From an uncultured Bacteroidales bacterium (GTDB lineage Bacteria; Bacteroidota; Bacteroidia; Bacteroidales; UBA932), in assembly GCA_900316525.1 (NCBI GenBank), contig ONDF01000018.1:41443-105442 (forward strand): a stretch of 64,000 nt of DNA, written 5' to 3'. Positions 47,776-56,248 of this stretch are shown piece after piece. The notes below the pieces were generated by a model that saw only the letters and a list, made by a program, of their open reading frames with translations, was not told the DNA's origin and ran no database searches. A program made the position numbers and the translations under genes. Each line of letters begins with the position of its first letter. The first letter of the stretch is position 1.

Positions 47776-48681
47776 ATGGCAAAGAGGTCGCTGCAAACTA
47801 CTCAAAAGGATGTCGCAAATTGCGACCACCTTCCTCAACTCTCGGTTGAGAGCCGGATCCTGACGATAAGGGATGTGCAGGTCATCCTTGACCGAGATCT
47901 GGCCGAACTGTATGGTGTCCAGACAGCACGTTTGAATGAGCAAGTCAAACGTAATTCCCGTAGATTTCCGGAAGCCTTCCGCTTTCAATTGAATCAGCAG
48001 GAGACTGATGAACTTATCGCAAATTGCGATAGGTTTAAGACCTTGAAACATAGTTCTTTCTGCCCATACGCCTTCACGGAACAAGGGGTGGCTATGTTGT
48101 CAGCCGTGCTCCATAGCGATACTGCGGTAGACATTAGTATACGCATCATGAACGCATTTGTCGCAATGCGTCATTTCCTGCTATCGAATGCTCAGGTTTT
48201 TCAGAGACTTGACCGAATGGAACTCAAGCAGCTGGAGACCGATCATAAGATTGAACAGATTTTCGACAAGCTGGAAGAGCAATCTGTCATCCCGAAACAA
48301 AACATCTTCTTCGATGGCCAGATCTTCGATGCCTATCGGTTTGTCGCCGGGCTCATCAAAAGCGCAAAGAAGGAGATAGTTCTGATTGACAATTATGTAG
48401 ATGAGACCGTATTGACGATGCTTGATAAACGGGGGCCTACTGTGAAAGCAACTATCTACACCAAGCAAGTTTCGGCACAGTTCCAACTGGATATTAACAG
48501 GCACAATGCACAGTATTCTCCCATCGAAGTCCAAGCTTTTAACAAAGCCCACGACAGGTTCCTGATCATTGATGAAAAAGTCTATCATATTGGGGCATCA
48601 CTGAAGGACCTCGGAAAGAAGTGGTTTGCCTTTTCTCTTATGCAAGACATAACTCCGCAGGATCTGATCAGCCGGATTTAA
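47776..48681 (+). CDS. ORF6N domain protein with C-terminal PLD-like domain
   Basis: 301 residues. The N-terminal ORF6N DNA-binding domain is clear (ILTIRDVQVILDRDLAELYG; LNEQVKRNSRRFPEAFRF; AFTEQGVAMLSAVLHSD). A coiled linker (RLDRMELKQLETDHKIEQIF) leads to a PLD-like region (AKKEIVLIDNYVDETVLTML) with a degenerate HKD-type segment (AHDRFLIIDEKVYHIGASLK). Such proteins are frequent beside integrases and phage genes and are presumed regulators or defence-related. It starts 21 bp after the integrase and is closed by a terminator. Two copies of a palindrome TCGCAAATTGCGA lie inside its coding sequence. Confidence 0.88.
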   Translation: MAKRSLQTTQKDVANCDHLPQLSVESRILTIRDVQVILDRDLAELYGVQTARLNEQVKRNSRRFPEAFRFQLNQQETDELIANCDRFKTLKHSSFCPYAFTEQGVAMLSAVLHSDTAVDISIRIMNAFVAMRHFLLSNAQVFQRLDRMELKQLETDHKIEQIFDKLEEQSVIPKQNIFFDGQIFDAYRFVAGLIKSAKKEIVLIDNYVDETVLTMLDKRGPTVKATIYTKQVSAQFQLDINRHNAQYSPIEVQAFNKAHDRFLIIDEKVYHIGASLKDLGKKWFAFSLMQDITPQDLISRI

Positions 48682-48731
48682 TCGGCAGCGAGTGTACATA
48701 TCTTTAGTTCATCTTTGGCACATCGGTTTAT

Positions 48732-48761
48732 CCTCTCCTGGAAACGGGAGAGGTTTTTTTT
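48732..48761 (+). terminator. Terminator after the ORF6N gene
   Basis: Stem CCTCTCC (48732-48738) / GGAGAGG (48747-48753) followed by T8. Confidence 0.88.
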
Positions 48762-48912
48762 GTCAATTGCGGAAATCTGAGTATCATTTCAGAGTACCAT
48801 TTTGATACTCGCCGGAGAAAAAAGGCGGGTTTTCGCAAAAAAGCCAGCTCTTCGTTTGGCTTTTCAAATGCTTCTTCCTAACATGCACTTGGGCGAAGGG
48901 CCTGTCAGACAG

Positions 48913-48951
48913 ATGTTTGGCACATTCCCTTTCCCATGTTTGGCACATTCC
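48913..48951 (+). repeat. 16-bp tandem direct repeat upstream of the DUF3853 gene
   Basis: ATGTTTGGCACATTCC occurs at 48913-48928 and 48936-48951 (23-bp period). Its core TTTGGCACAT occurs again at 48715-48724. The positions suit operators or recombination-directionality sites. Confidence 0.65.
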
Positions 48952-49017
48952 GGCAAAACGCGCGTAGGATACTTCCTGCCGGACTGTACTAGAAAACACG
49001 TTAAACTTTATGCTATT

Positions 49018-49368
49018 ATGGACTCGAACAATTTTATTGAAGGGCTCCTCCAGAAGCCCCTTTGGCAGATGACCGGAGAGGAATACTGCCAGCTCACTCA
49101 CTATGCTCTCTCCCTTTCTCCGAACACCGGATCATCCCCGGCTCCACCTGGGCAGAAGGCACTCGGCGTTCATGCCCTGGCTGTGGAACTCGGATGCTCT
49201 GATTCCACTGTCTATGCACTGATGCGCACGCCACGCGAAGAAGACGGTTCTTCCGAAGGCGGTGGAATCCTCCGTCCTGCTGTCGTCTCCCGGATCGGGC
49301 GACGGATTGTCTTTGACGTCGACACAGCCCGCAGGCTGGCCGACGATTACCAATCGTCCCGCAAATAA
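49018..49368 (+). CDS. DUF3853 family DNA-binding-like protein
   Basis: 116 residues from ATG 49018 (longer upstream frames run through the direct repeats). FIEGLLQKPLWQMTGEEYCQ matches the DUF3853 N-terminus, and ALAVELGCSDSTVYALMRT followed by SRIGRRIVFDVDTARRLAD resembles a winged-helix excisionase-like (MerR/Xis) fold. Members are typical of Bacteroidales mobile elements next to integrases and probably act as excisionase or regulator; that role is inference. The 23-bp direct repeats upstream are candidate binding sites. Confidence 0.78.
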   Translation: MDSNNFIEGLLQKPLWQMTGEEYCQLTHYALSLSPNTGSSPAPPGQKALGVHALAVELGCSDSTVYALMRTPREEDGSSEGGGILRPAVVSRIGRRIVFDVDTARRLADDYQSSRK

Positions 49369-49854
49369 TCTGCGGGTCAAAAGAGAAATATGGTGCACGA
49401 TGGGCTCGGCCTGAGAAGGTGCGAGCTATCGTCGTATCCACCCATTGAATCTTGTGCGCTTTTAAGACTGTATCGGCTTTTCCCTTCGTTCCTGCCACTC
49501 CCGGCTCGCCGCATTTCGGCACCTGGTAGGCGACATCGGTCGACCTACATATTAAGTTACCAGTTGTCATTTTGAGTGTCCATGATCCGGGCAAGCCCGA
49601 AGGCTGTCGATCATAATAGTGCCAAACTTTGCTCTTCCATAAAAACTGTCGAGATGCTCCGAACAAACACTCCTTTTGAGCGGCCATTTGCCAGCCACAG
49701 CTTGCTGATTCCTTGGCAGGCCTCCCCTTATGCTTTAAATAAGGGGGTATTAAGTTACCCACCACCCTTAAAAAGTGGCAGAAGTCGGGCAAGCCCATGA
49801 TTGGCCTGGCGGAAAGAAATGCCAATCTTGAGGTCATGAACGAAACAAGGTGAA
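49369..49854. other. Noncoding stretch of the island with a duplicated 49-bp motif layout
   Basis: No credible gene. Two units share TATTAAGTTACC, then exactly 26 unrelated bases, then CGGGCAAGCCC: 49550-49598 and 49748-49796. Each is preceded by a possible hairpin (TAGGCGAC/GTCGACCTA around 49526-49548; CCCCTTAT/ATAAGGGG around 49730-49747). A minus-strand frame across the region encodes GLPxxx...GNLI twice but I do not accept it as a gene. Confidence 0.55.
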
Positions 49855-49886
49855 TTTGCGAGACCTTGTATTTCTTTGTAACTTTG
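49855..49886 (+). promoter_or_regulatory. Promoter of the alpha-2-macroglobulin operon
   Basis: TTTG (49855-49858), a 20-bp spacer, then TAACTTTG (49879-49886): a full Bacteroidota -33/-7 promoter. It lies about 147 bp upstream of the large gene and 6 bp before a 21-codon open frame. Confidence 0.7.
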
Positions 49887-49892
49887 AGAGTC

Positions 49893-49958
49893 ATGAAAAA
49901 CGTTGCATTGAACCCGGCATCGTGCTTTTTGCATTACCGTTGGTTACCATGGAGGTGA
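49893..49958 (+). CDS. Possible 21-residue leader peptide
   Basis: ATG at 49893, 6 bp after the -7 box, opens a frame MKNVALNPASCFLHYRWLPW plus Arg and stop. It is the first start on the predicted transcript. It could be a leader peptide for the downstream gene or a chance frame; there is no comparative support available. Confidence 0.3.
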   Translation: MKNVALNPASCFLHYRWLPWR

Positions 49959-50032
49959 AATCATGATTGGACAGTAAAAACCTTGTTACATTTTGGGTCG
50001 TTCTTCGTTTAGTAGTAAACGGAAATGTGTTT

Positions 50033-53000
50033 ATGAAAAGAATTGCCATCCTCATAGCGCTTCTGCTGCTTCCTGTTTCTGCCCTTCTGGCCAGGGATTT
50101 GGGCAAGGAGTGGAAGGCATACAGTCGGTTGAGCCGTCGGGACCGGCCGCGCGACCAGATCGAGAAGCTCCATGAAATCAGGGCTCTGGCCCGGACGTAT
50201 CGGCTCCCGGATGATTTCCTGCGCGCCTGCCGGGAAGAACAGCAGGTGTATTCCCGCCTGAACTGGAAATCGACCGATTCCCTGCGCACGGCCCTTTTGG
50301 AAGCGGTGGAGTCCTATGGGGAACCCCTGTTGACCTACCGTTGGCTGGCCAGGGATTTCAAATATGCCAAAGCCCATCGGGATGAACTGGAAACCAGTCG
50401 GCGTCCTGCCCTGCAGGACCGGATGATCCCTTTTCTGCAGACCCGGGACGAGAATGATATCCCGGATGATTTCGAATGGGTTCTCTGGGACTGCGTGACA
50501 CGAAACCCGAAGCTGATTCCCGACTCCGAGGAATACCGTCTGCTGGACGTAAAAATCGGCGACCGATATCCGGCCCGCCCGTACCTGCAGTACCTGGCGG
50601 CCCGGCAGGCGGATGACCGCGAGGACGCCTTGAAAAAGCTGGCAAAGCAGTATGCCGGTGATCCGTTCCGCTTCATTTTGGAAAAAGCCCTCCTGGACGA
50701 GCGGCTGTTCCAGCTTCGGCGGAACGTAAATGTGACTGAGGCCGAAGCGAGAAAGCTCTACGATGATGCCGAGGCTTTCCTCAAGGCGGAGAAAGCCGAG
50801 AAGGGTGTCCATCGCCGCATGGACCTGTCCGTGGACGAGATCCGTAGCACCCTCAGGGCCTCCTCGCTGAGTATCAGTTTCTTGCAGGATTCAATCATTC
50901 TGACCGGCCGCAATTTCGGGCGGGGGAGGCTGAGTTTCGTCTCGGACGAAAACCGTAAGACGGTCTCTTTCCGGAACCGGGACGGGCGGTTCTATGCCCT
51001 GGATACGGTGAAAGCGCCGATTCCGGCTCTGCCGGACGGCGCGTATGACGTCTATTCCGAGGAATATGGGGGGCGGTCCTCGTACGTGAAGCAGACCCTC
51101 TCGCTGGCCGCACGACGGCAGGGCGATGATTACGCCATCTATGTGGCTGATTATCGGACTGGCGAGCCGGTCTCTTCCGCTACGGTCCGTCTCAAGTACG
51201 GAAGGCGTTTGAATAAAGTCCTGGAGCGGGAGATTCCTCTGAACACCCAAGGCTTTACGCCCCTGCCGACCGACTTCCGGAAACAGATCGGCCGGAAAGC
51301 GGCCCTGTTGGAGGCCCGGGTCGGGGAGCGACGAAGCGCCATTGTCGTTGTTTCCGAGCCGGAGGACACGTTCGAGTTTCCGACGGCTACGCTCCATGCC
51401 CGCGTTTTCAAGGAGCGGGGCGCGTACCGTCCCGGTGACACGCTCAAGGCCAAGGCCGTCCTGTTCGAGGGCGACCTGCATGATCAGGTGAAGTCCCTGT
51501 CGGCCGGGAAGGACGTCCAGGTTCTGATCAGCGACCACCTCGGGAAGCGGCTTGCCACCATTGACCTGAAAACCAATGCGTTCGGTTCCGTCGCCTGGGA
51601 ATGGACCATTCCAGAAGGAGAGCGGAACGGCCTCTGGAACATGGAAATCGTCTGCAAAAGACAGACACTTGCCCGTTCTTCCTTCCGGGTCGATGATTTC
51701 GTCCTTCCGACATTCGAGATAACCTTCGACCCGCAGGAGGGACCATATCTACCGGATTCCGCCTTCGTAGTGAAAGGGGAAGTGGAGAGTTATTCCGGCC
51801 ATCCGGTGGACGGAATCTCGCTGGAAGGATGGGTCTCCCGATCTGGCCGTGAGGCGTGGCGCGGTTCTGTTACTATCGACAAGGACCATTCTTTCCGGAT
51901 TCCGCTCAAGCTGTCGGATCACGGTGAGTATCGCCTGACTATCAGGGCCTTGGATGCGACAGGAGAGACCCGCGACTTTGAACACCGGTTCACGGTTTCT
52001 TCCGGCCTTTCCCTGAAGGCTGAGCTGGAGAATGCAGCGTCGGGTGACTTCACTATCCGGAGCGCCACGCTGGAAAAGACCGTACTGACAGAATCTGTCG
52101 CGCACATTGCATGGAGCATCAAGAGTGGACAGACACCCGTCCGGATACCTGTCACTTACTGGCTGATAGATTGTGAAGGGAATACGGTCCGGGAGGGCAC
52201 ATCGGAGGATGTGCTTGAACTGGACCTGTCCGATTGCCCGGACGGCCTGTATTACCTGCAAGCCAGCGTTAAGTCAGGAAAGGCGAATGCACGGGCCGAT
52301 ATACCCATCCTGAAAGCGACCGCTGGGCTGAACGCCCCGGTGAGGAGTGTTTTCTTTTCCGGTGAAACGGAGATTGAATATGGGCAGCGGATCCAGGCCC
52401 GGCTGGGCGCCGGTGCGGGCCCGTTGTGGGCTGTAGCCACGCTGTCCGCGCCTGACGGCTCGGTTCTGGAATCCCGCCTGGTGCACCTTGACGGCGTCAA
52501 GTCCCTGAAAGGCCTGGAGTTCATCTACAAGGGCTCTTATCCGGATGCCGTCCGGCTGGAAGTATTCTATTTCCGTGATGCGGAACAGGTTGTCCATGAG
52601 GCGGTTTACCATCGCGTACGGCATACCATGGACCTGCCGCTCGCTTTTTCCCGCTTCCAGGACCGCACGAGACCCGGTGCGCCCTATACGCTGTCGCTGC
52701 AGACGGAGCCGGGTGTGGAAGCGGCCGTGGCGGTGTTCGACAAGAGCCTGGACGCGATCACCCCGAACGTCTGGAAACGTGTGACTCCGCTTTCGCCCAC
52801 CTTCCGGAAAACATGGTCCCGGATGGCGGCCGGGAGTATTACAGGCGAAAGCTTCTGGCTTCCGACCAGTGGTTCGGGACCGGTTTATGGCCTCGTCTCC
52901 GATTCAATCGGCGAGCCCCTCATCGGCAGTTCGATCGTCGTGGCCGGGACGAGTCGGGGGACAGTGGCCGATCTGGACGGTCGTTTTTCTCTTGACGTTC

Positions 53001-55339
53001 AGCCGGGCACTTTGCTCGAGATTGCTTGCATCGGTTATGAATCGATCACCGTCCCGGCTTCTGCGGGGATGGTAGTCATCCTGAAAGAGGATGTGCAGAT
53101 GCTGGATGAGACCGTAGTGGTCGGCTATGGCGTCTCCAGAAAGCCCGCTAAGATACGGGTAAGAGGCGTGTCAAGTATTAGTATAATTCGCGACGAATCC
53201 TCTGTCGGCATATATGGCTCGAGGGCTCCCCTGGATATCGAGATTATCCCTGAGGACACCTATGTGGAAGATATGCCGGAGATTTCCGATGATGACTACC
53301 GCGAGGTCTTCTCCGAGGCTTTGGCTTTCGAGCCGTTCCTGTATCCGGACGCTGAAGGAAAGGTCGATGTTACCTTCAATACCTCCGACAAATTATCCAC
53401 CTACCATGTCAATGTCTTCGCTCATGACCCGTCCATGCGGAACGCCGTACTGCGAGAAGATCTCGTCGTGACGATCCCGGTGCAGATTTCCGTAACGCCA
53501 CCTAGGTATCTGTACGAGGAAGACAAGTATGTTCTTTCGGCTTCTGTTTCAAACATTTCCAACGACACTTTGTCCGGTCGTCTGTATCTCCGGGTTGAGA
53601 TGGATGATGCCGTGGAAGAGCGGCAACCTGCTTATGCACAGGCTGCGGACTTGACGGTCCCGGCCAATGGCACGGCAGCAGCCTTATTCACCGTAAAGGC
53701 GCCGCCCTCCTTCCAGCCTTCCTTCGTCGGTTGGTGGGATGAACCGAAGTTGGACCTTCGGCTTGTATTCGAGGGCGATGGTTTTACCGATGCTATGCGC
53801 CTTTCCGTCCCGGTGAACCGGGCTGAACAGTCGCTTACGGAGAGCCATTCGGCCCTCGCCGGGCCAGAGGCCGTCGATTCGCTCCGCCGCATGTTTGTCA
53901 ACCTTCCCGGCGACAAGGCGGAAGTGACGTACCGCATGCTCCGCGAAGTGGCGGAAGCAGGCCTTGAACAGTGGACTGCGCCCGAAGACCCGGACGCTCT
54001 CTCACGCTCGGCAGACTTCTACGCCCGTGCGCTGCTGGGTCGGGATACGACCGGCACGCTGGCGCCGCTGCTGGCGCTCCGCCAGGACGACGGCGGTTTC
54101 GCCTGGACGGAAGGCATGGACTCCTCCCCGATTGTGACGGCAACCCTGCTGGAGCGCTTCGCCGTGCTCCGCGACCGGGGCATCGCCATTCCGGACATGA
54201 CGGAAACCGTCCGATATCTGGACAATAGCCAGTTCGGCAACTGGTGGCCGATGTGGTGCGGAGGCCTCTCGGACGAACAGTACATGGACATTCGCGCCAT
54301 GTGGTCCGAGGTTCCCTTCGACCTGACCGGCGTGGAAGAGAAGGCCGTCCGGCGTTTCCGGCTCAAGGATTTCCGCCATTTTGCCCGACAGTACTTGACT
54401 CCCGGCCGCTATGATTATGCCAATGGTTGGATCCTGGACAAGGCCCGTCGTGTGCGGACGCTCCGGAACCTGACAGCCTCCGAGGCGGGCATCGCCCTCG
54501 GCAAGGCCTGGGGCGAGTCGCTGTTCACGGCTTCCCGCTTCGAGAAATCCATCTCTAATGACCTGATTTCTCTGCAACAATACGCAGTCCGGCACCCTTC
54601 CGGCGGGATTTATTACCCGAATGCCGTGCTTCCGTTCAGGGGTCTGCTTTCCTCCGAAGTCTATGCCCATACGCTGCTTGCCTGTCTCCTGGACGGCCCC
54701 GTCTCCGACGGCTTGAAGTTCTGGCTTATCCTGCAGAACGAAACGCAGTCTTGGACTGGTGACCCGGCCTATGTGGACGCTCTGCAAGCCGTCCTAACTG
54801 CACCGGACAGCATCCTGAACCGCCAAATCATCACCTTGACGGCCTCCAGCTCCGTCCCGTTCGTAGATATCCAGGCTTCTGGCAACGGAATGCGTATCGA
54901 GCGGAAGTTCTATCTGGAGGAAAACGGCAAACGCACCGAATTGCAGACCGGCGACACGCTCCTCGTGGGAGACAGACTCGTCGCCCGCTATGAGCTTTGG
55001 AGCGCAGAGAACCGCTCTTTCGTCCGGGTCGATGCCTTCCGCGAGGCTTGCTTTGTACCGGTGGATCAGCTCTCCGGCCAGGCGCTGGGCTGCTTCGGTC
55101 CCGTTCGGGTCGATGGTCTCTGGACCCGTCTCCCTCAGTGCTACCGGGACATCCGCGCGGATCGGACCTGCTGGTGGCTCGACGTCTGTCCGGAGGAGTC
55201 CTCGACCTGGGAAGAATCCTTCTTCGTCACCCAGGCCGGCACTTTCACCGCCCCTGTGATCACAGTCGAGTCCCTCTACGCTCCCCAATACCGAGCCAAC
55301 GCCGCCCATGGCGCGCCGCTCAGCATTGTCTATCCATGA
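50033..55339 (+). CDS. Giant alpha-2-macroglobulin family protein with SusC-like regulatory/plug insert
   Basis: 1768 residues from ATG 50033, which gives a signal peptide (MKRIAILIALLLLPVSALLA). MG domains follow; the MG2-type region is around residues 460-560 (VFKERGAYRPGDTLKAKAVL). Residues about 948-1030 form a carboxypeptidase-regulatory-like domain (VYGLVSDSIGEPLIGSSIVV; GTVADLDGRFSLDV) ending in the SusC/plug signature DETVVVGYG. The A2M core (EPFLYPDAEGKVDVTFNTSD) comes next, then an alpha-barrel TED-like region and a C-terminal macroglobulin domain. The thioester CGEQ is missing; the nearest string is WCGGLSDEQ. A2M-like proteins trap proteases; here a covalent trap is unlikely. An ECF sigma gene follows after 14 bp. 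Confidence 0.88.
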   Translation: MKRIAILIALLLLPVSALLARDLGKEWKAYSRLSRRDRPRDQIEKLHEIRALARTYRLPDDFLRACREEQQVYSRLNWKSTDSLRTALLEAVESYGEPLLTYRWLARDFKYAKAHRDELETSRRPALQDRMIPFLQTRDENDIPDDFEWVLWDCVTRNPKLIPDSEEYRLLDVKIGDRYPARPYLQYLAARQADDREDALKKLAKQYAGDPFRFILEKALLDERLFQLRRNVNVTEAEARKLYDDAEAFLKAEKAEKGVHRRMDLSVDEIRSTLRASSLSISFLQDSIILTGRNFGRGRLSFVSDENRKTVSFRNRDGRFYALDTVKAPIPALPDGAYDVYSEEYGGRSSYVKQTLSLAARRQGDDYAIYVADYRTGEPVSSATVRLKYGRRLNKVLEREIPLNTQGFTPLPTDFRKQIGRKAALLEARVGERRSAIVVVSEPEDTFEFPTATLHARVFKERGAYRPGDTLKAKAVLFEGDLHDQVKSLSAGKDVQVLISDHLGKRLATIDLKTNAFGSVAWEWTIPEGERNGLWNMEIVCKRQTLARSSFRVDDFVLPTFEITFDPQEGPYLPDSAFVVKGEVESYSGHPVDGISLEGWVSRSGREAWRGSVTIDKDHSFRIPLKLSDHGEYRLTIRALDATGETRDFEHRFTVSSGLSLKAELENAASGDFTIRSATLEKTVLTESVAHIAWSIKSGQTPVRIPVTYWLIDCEGNTVREGTSEDVLELDLSDCPDGLYYLQASVKSGKANARADIPILKATAGLNAPVRSVFFSGETEIEYGQRIQARLGAGAGPLWAVATLSAPDGSVLESRLVHLDGVKSLKGLEFIYKGSYPDAVRLEVFYFRDAEQVVHEAVYHRVRHTMDLPLAFSRFQDRTRPGAPYTLSLQTEPGVEAAVAVFDKSLDAITPNVWKRVTPLSPTFRKTWSRMAAGSITGESFWLPTSGSGPVYGLVSDSIGEPLIGSSIVVAGTSRGTVADLDGRFSLDVQPGTLLEIACIGYESITVPASAGMVVILKEDVQMLDETVVVGYGVSRKPAKIRVRGVSSISIIRDESSVGIYGSRAPLDIEIIPEDTYVEDMPEISDDDYREVFSEALAFEPFLYPDAEGKVDVTFNTSDKLSTYHVNVFAHDPSMRNAVLREDLVVTIPVQISVTPPRYLYEEDKYVLSASVSNISNDTLSGRLYLRVEMDDAVEERQPAYAQAADLTVPANGTAAALFTVKAPPSFQPSFVGWWDEPKLDLRLVFEGDGFTDAMRLSVPVNRAEQSLTESHSALAGPEAVDSLRRMFVNLPGDKAEVTYRMLREVAEAGLEQWTAPEDPDALSRSADFYARALLGRDTTGTLAPLLALRQDDGGFAWTEGMDSSPIVTATLLERFAVLRDRGIAIPDMTETVRYLDNSQFGNWWPMWCGGLSDEQYMDIRAMWSEVPFDLTGVEEKAVRRFRLKDFRHFARQYLTPGRYDYANGWILDKARRVRTLRNLTASEAGIALGKAWGESLFTASRFEKSISNDLISLQQYAVRHPSGGIYYPNAVLPFRGLLSSEVYAHTLLACLLDGPVSDGLKFWLILQNETQSWTGDPAYVDALQAVLTAPDSILNRQIITLTASSSVPFVDIQASGNGMRIERKFYLEENGKRTELQTGDTLLVGDRLVARYELWSAENRSFVRVDAFREACFVPVDQLSGQALGCFGPVRVDGLWTRLPQCYRDIRADRTCWWLDVCPEESSTWEESFFVTQAGTFTAPVITVESLYAPQYRANAAHGAPLSIVYP

Positions 55340-55353
55340 TGGATTAGCAAGGA

Positions 55354-55833
55354 ATGGCAGACATCCTGACAGAGACATACCAACGGATCCGACATCGCTT
55401 GAAGGCTGGAGCCGGTAAGATTCTCACGGACGCAAATGCGGCCGAGGATGCGTTGCAAGATGCTTTTGTAAGACTATGGAAACGGTATCCCATACGCAAC
55501 GAAAAAGAGGCCGAAGCTCTTCTCTCCCGAACTGTACGAAACGCCTCTATTGACCAATTGAGGAAACGGAAAACAGTCCTACTCGATGAAGACCTGCCGG
55601 AGGAAGATGTTGGTGAGAACCGTGAAGCGTTGTTCCGGCGGATCGAGGAAATGGTCGAAACGGAGTTGACCGACTTACAGAGATTCATTATCCGAAGGCA
55701 CGAATATGAAAGTGTCACGCTGGAAAGGATTGCAGAAGAATTGGGCATGCAGTCCCCAGCCGTCAGGATGCAACTCTCCCGAGCACGGAAAACCATTAGA
55801 GAACAATACAGGAAACGATATCATGAAGAATAA
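55354..55833 (+). CDS. ECF-type RNA polymerase sigma factor
   Basis: 159 residues. Region 2 includes AAEDALQDAFVRLWKRYPI (family DIVQEVFLRLW) and LSRTVRNASIDQLRKRK; region 4 is ESVTLERIAEELGMQSPAVR followed by MQLSRARKTIREQ. It is a short Bacteroidota ECF sigma. Its gene overlaps the next one by 11 bp and follows the A2M gene by 14 bp. Position suggests it controls the A2M operon or host envelope genes, with the next protein as its inhibitor. Confidence 0.92.
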   Translation: MADILTETYQRIRHRLKAGAGKILTDANAAEDALQDAFVRLWKRYPIRNEKEAEALLSRTVRNASIDQLRKRKTVLLDEDLPEEDVGENREALFRRIEEMVETELTDLQRFIIRRHEYESVTLERIAEELGMQSPAVRMQLSRARKTIREQYRKRYHEE

Positions 55834-56248
55834 AAGATACTATCTGGATTTGGCCGAACGCTGGTTCGACGCCCTCCTCACCGAGGGCGAAGAGCTGGAG
55901 CTGAAAGCCTTCCTCGCCGGAACGGACGATCCCGACTTTGACGAGGTGAAAGCCGTGGCTGGATTCTTTTCAGCAGGAAAGGCCGTAGCGACGGGAAAGG
56001 CTTCTGTCGATGCACGCCGCCGGTTCCTCCCGTGGGCCGCGACCGTTGCCATCGCCGCTAGCCTCGTCCTGATCGCCGCCATCGGCCTGTACCATCGACA
56101 GAATAATTGCTACATCCTGGCGTACGGACAAAAATCGACGGATCCGAATCTTGTACTCAATGATATGACCGCCACTTTGGAAGGTGTTTTCGGGGAAGGT
56201 GAAGATGTCGGTGATGAATTGTTTGACCTTTTCAACCCTGCTTTATGA
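55823..56248 (+). CDS. Probable anti-sigma factor, single-pass membrane protein
   Basis: 141 residues from ATG 55823, inside the end of the sigma gene. The acidic cytoplasmic N-terminus (YYLDLAERWFDALLTEGEEL, then LKAFLAGTDDPDFDEVKAVA) resembles FecR-type anti-sigma domains. One membrane helix follows (FLPWAATVAIAASLVLIAAI) and then a short periplasmic tail. There is no full FecR sensor domain, so the signal must reach it through a short tail. It overlaps the next gene by 4 bp (ATGA). Confidence 0.78.
   Translation: MKNKRYYLDLAERWFDALLTEGEELELKAFLAGTDDPDFDEVKAVAGFFSAGKAVATGKASVDARRRFLPWAATVAIAASLVLIAAIGLYHRQNNCYILAYGQKSTDPNLVLNDMTATLEGVFGEGEDVGDELFDLFNPAL

Noticed and set aside
49094..49894. 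266-codon minus-strand frame across the island noncoding stretch, with a repeated GLP...GNLI peptide
   Set aside because: It overlaps the DUF3853 gene and a strong plus-strand promoter, lacks a domain, and the repeat is explained by the duplicated DNA motif. It is kept only as an alternative explanation.
54244..54280. WCGGLSDEQ in the macroglobulin as a thioester site
   Set aside because: The thioester needs contiguous C-G-E-Q; here Cys and Gln are separated by extra residues, so a thioester is not supported.
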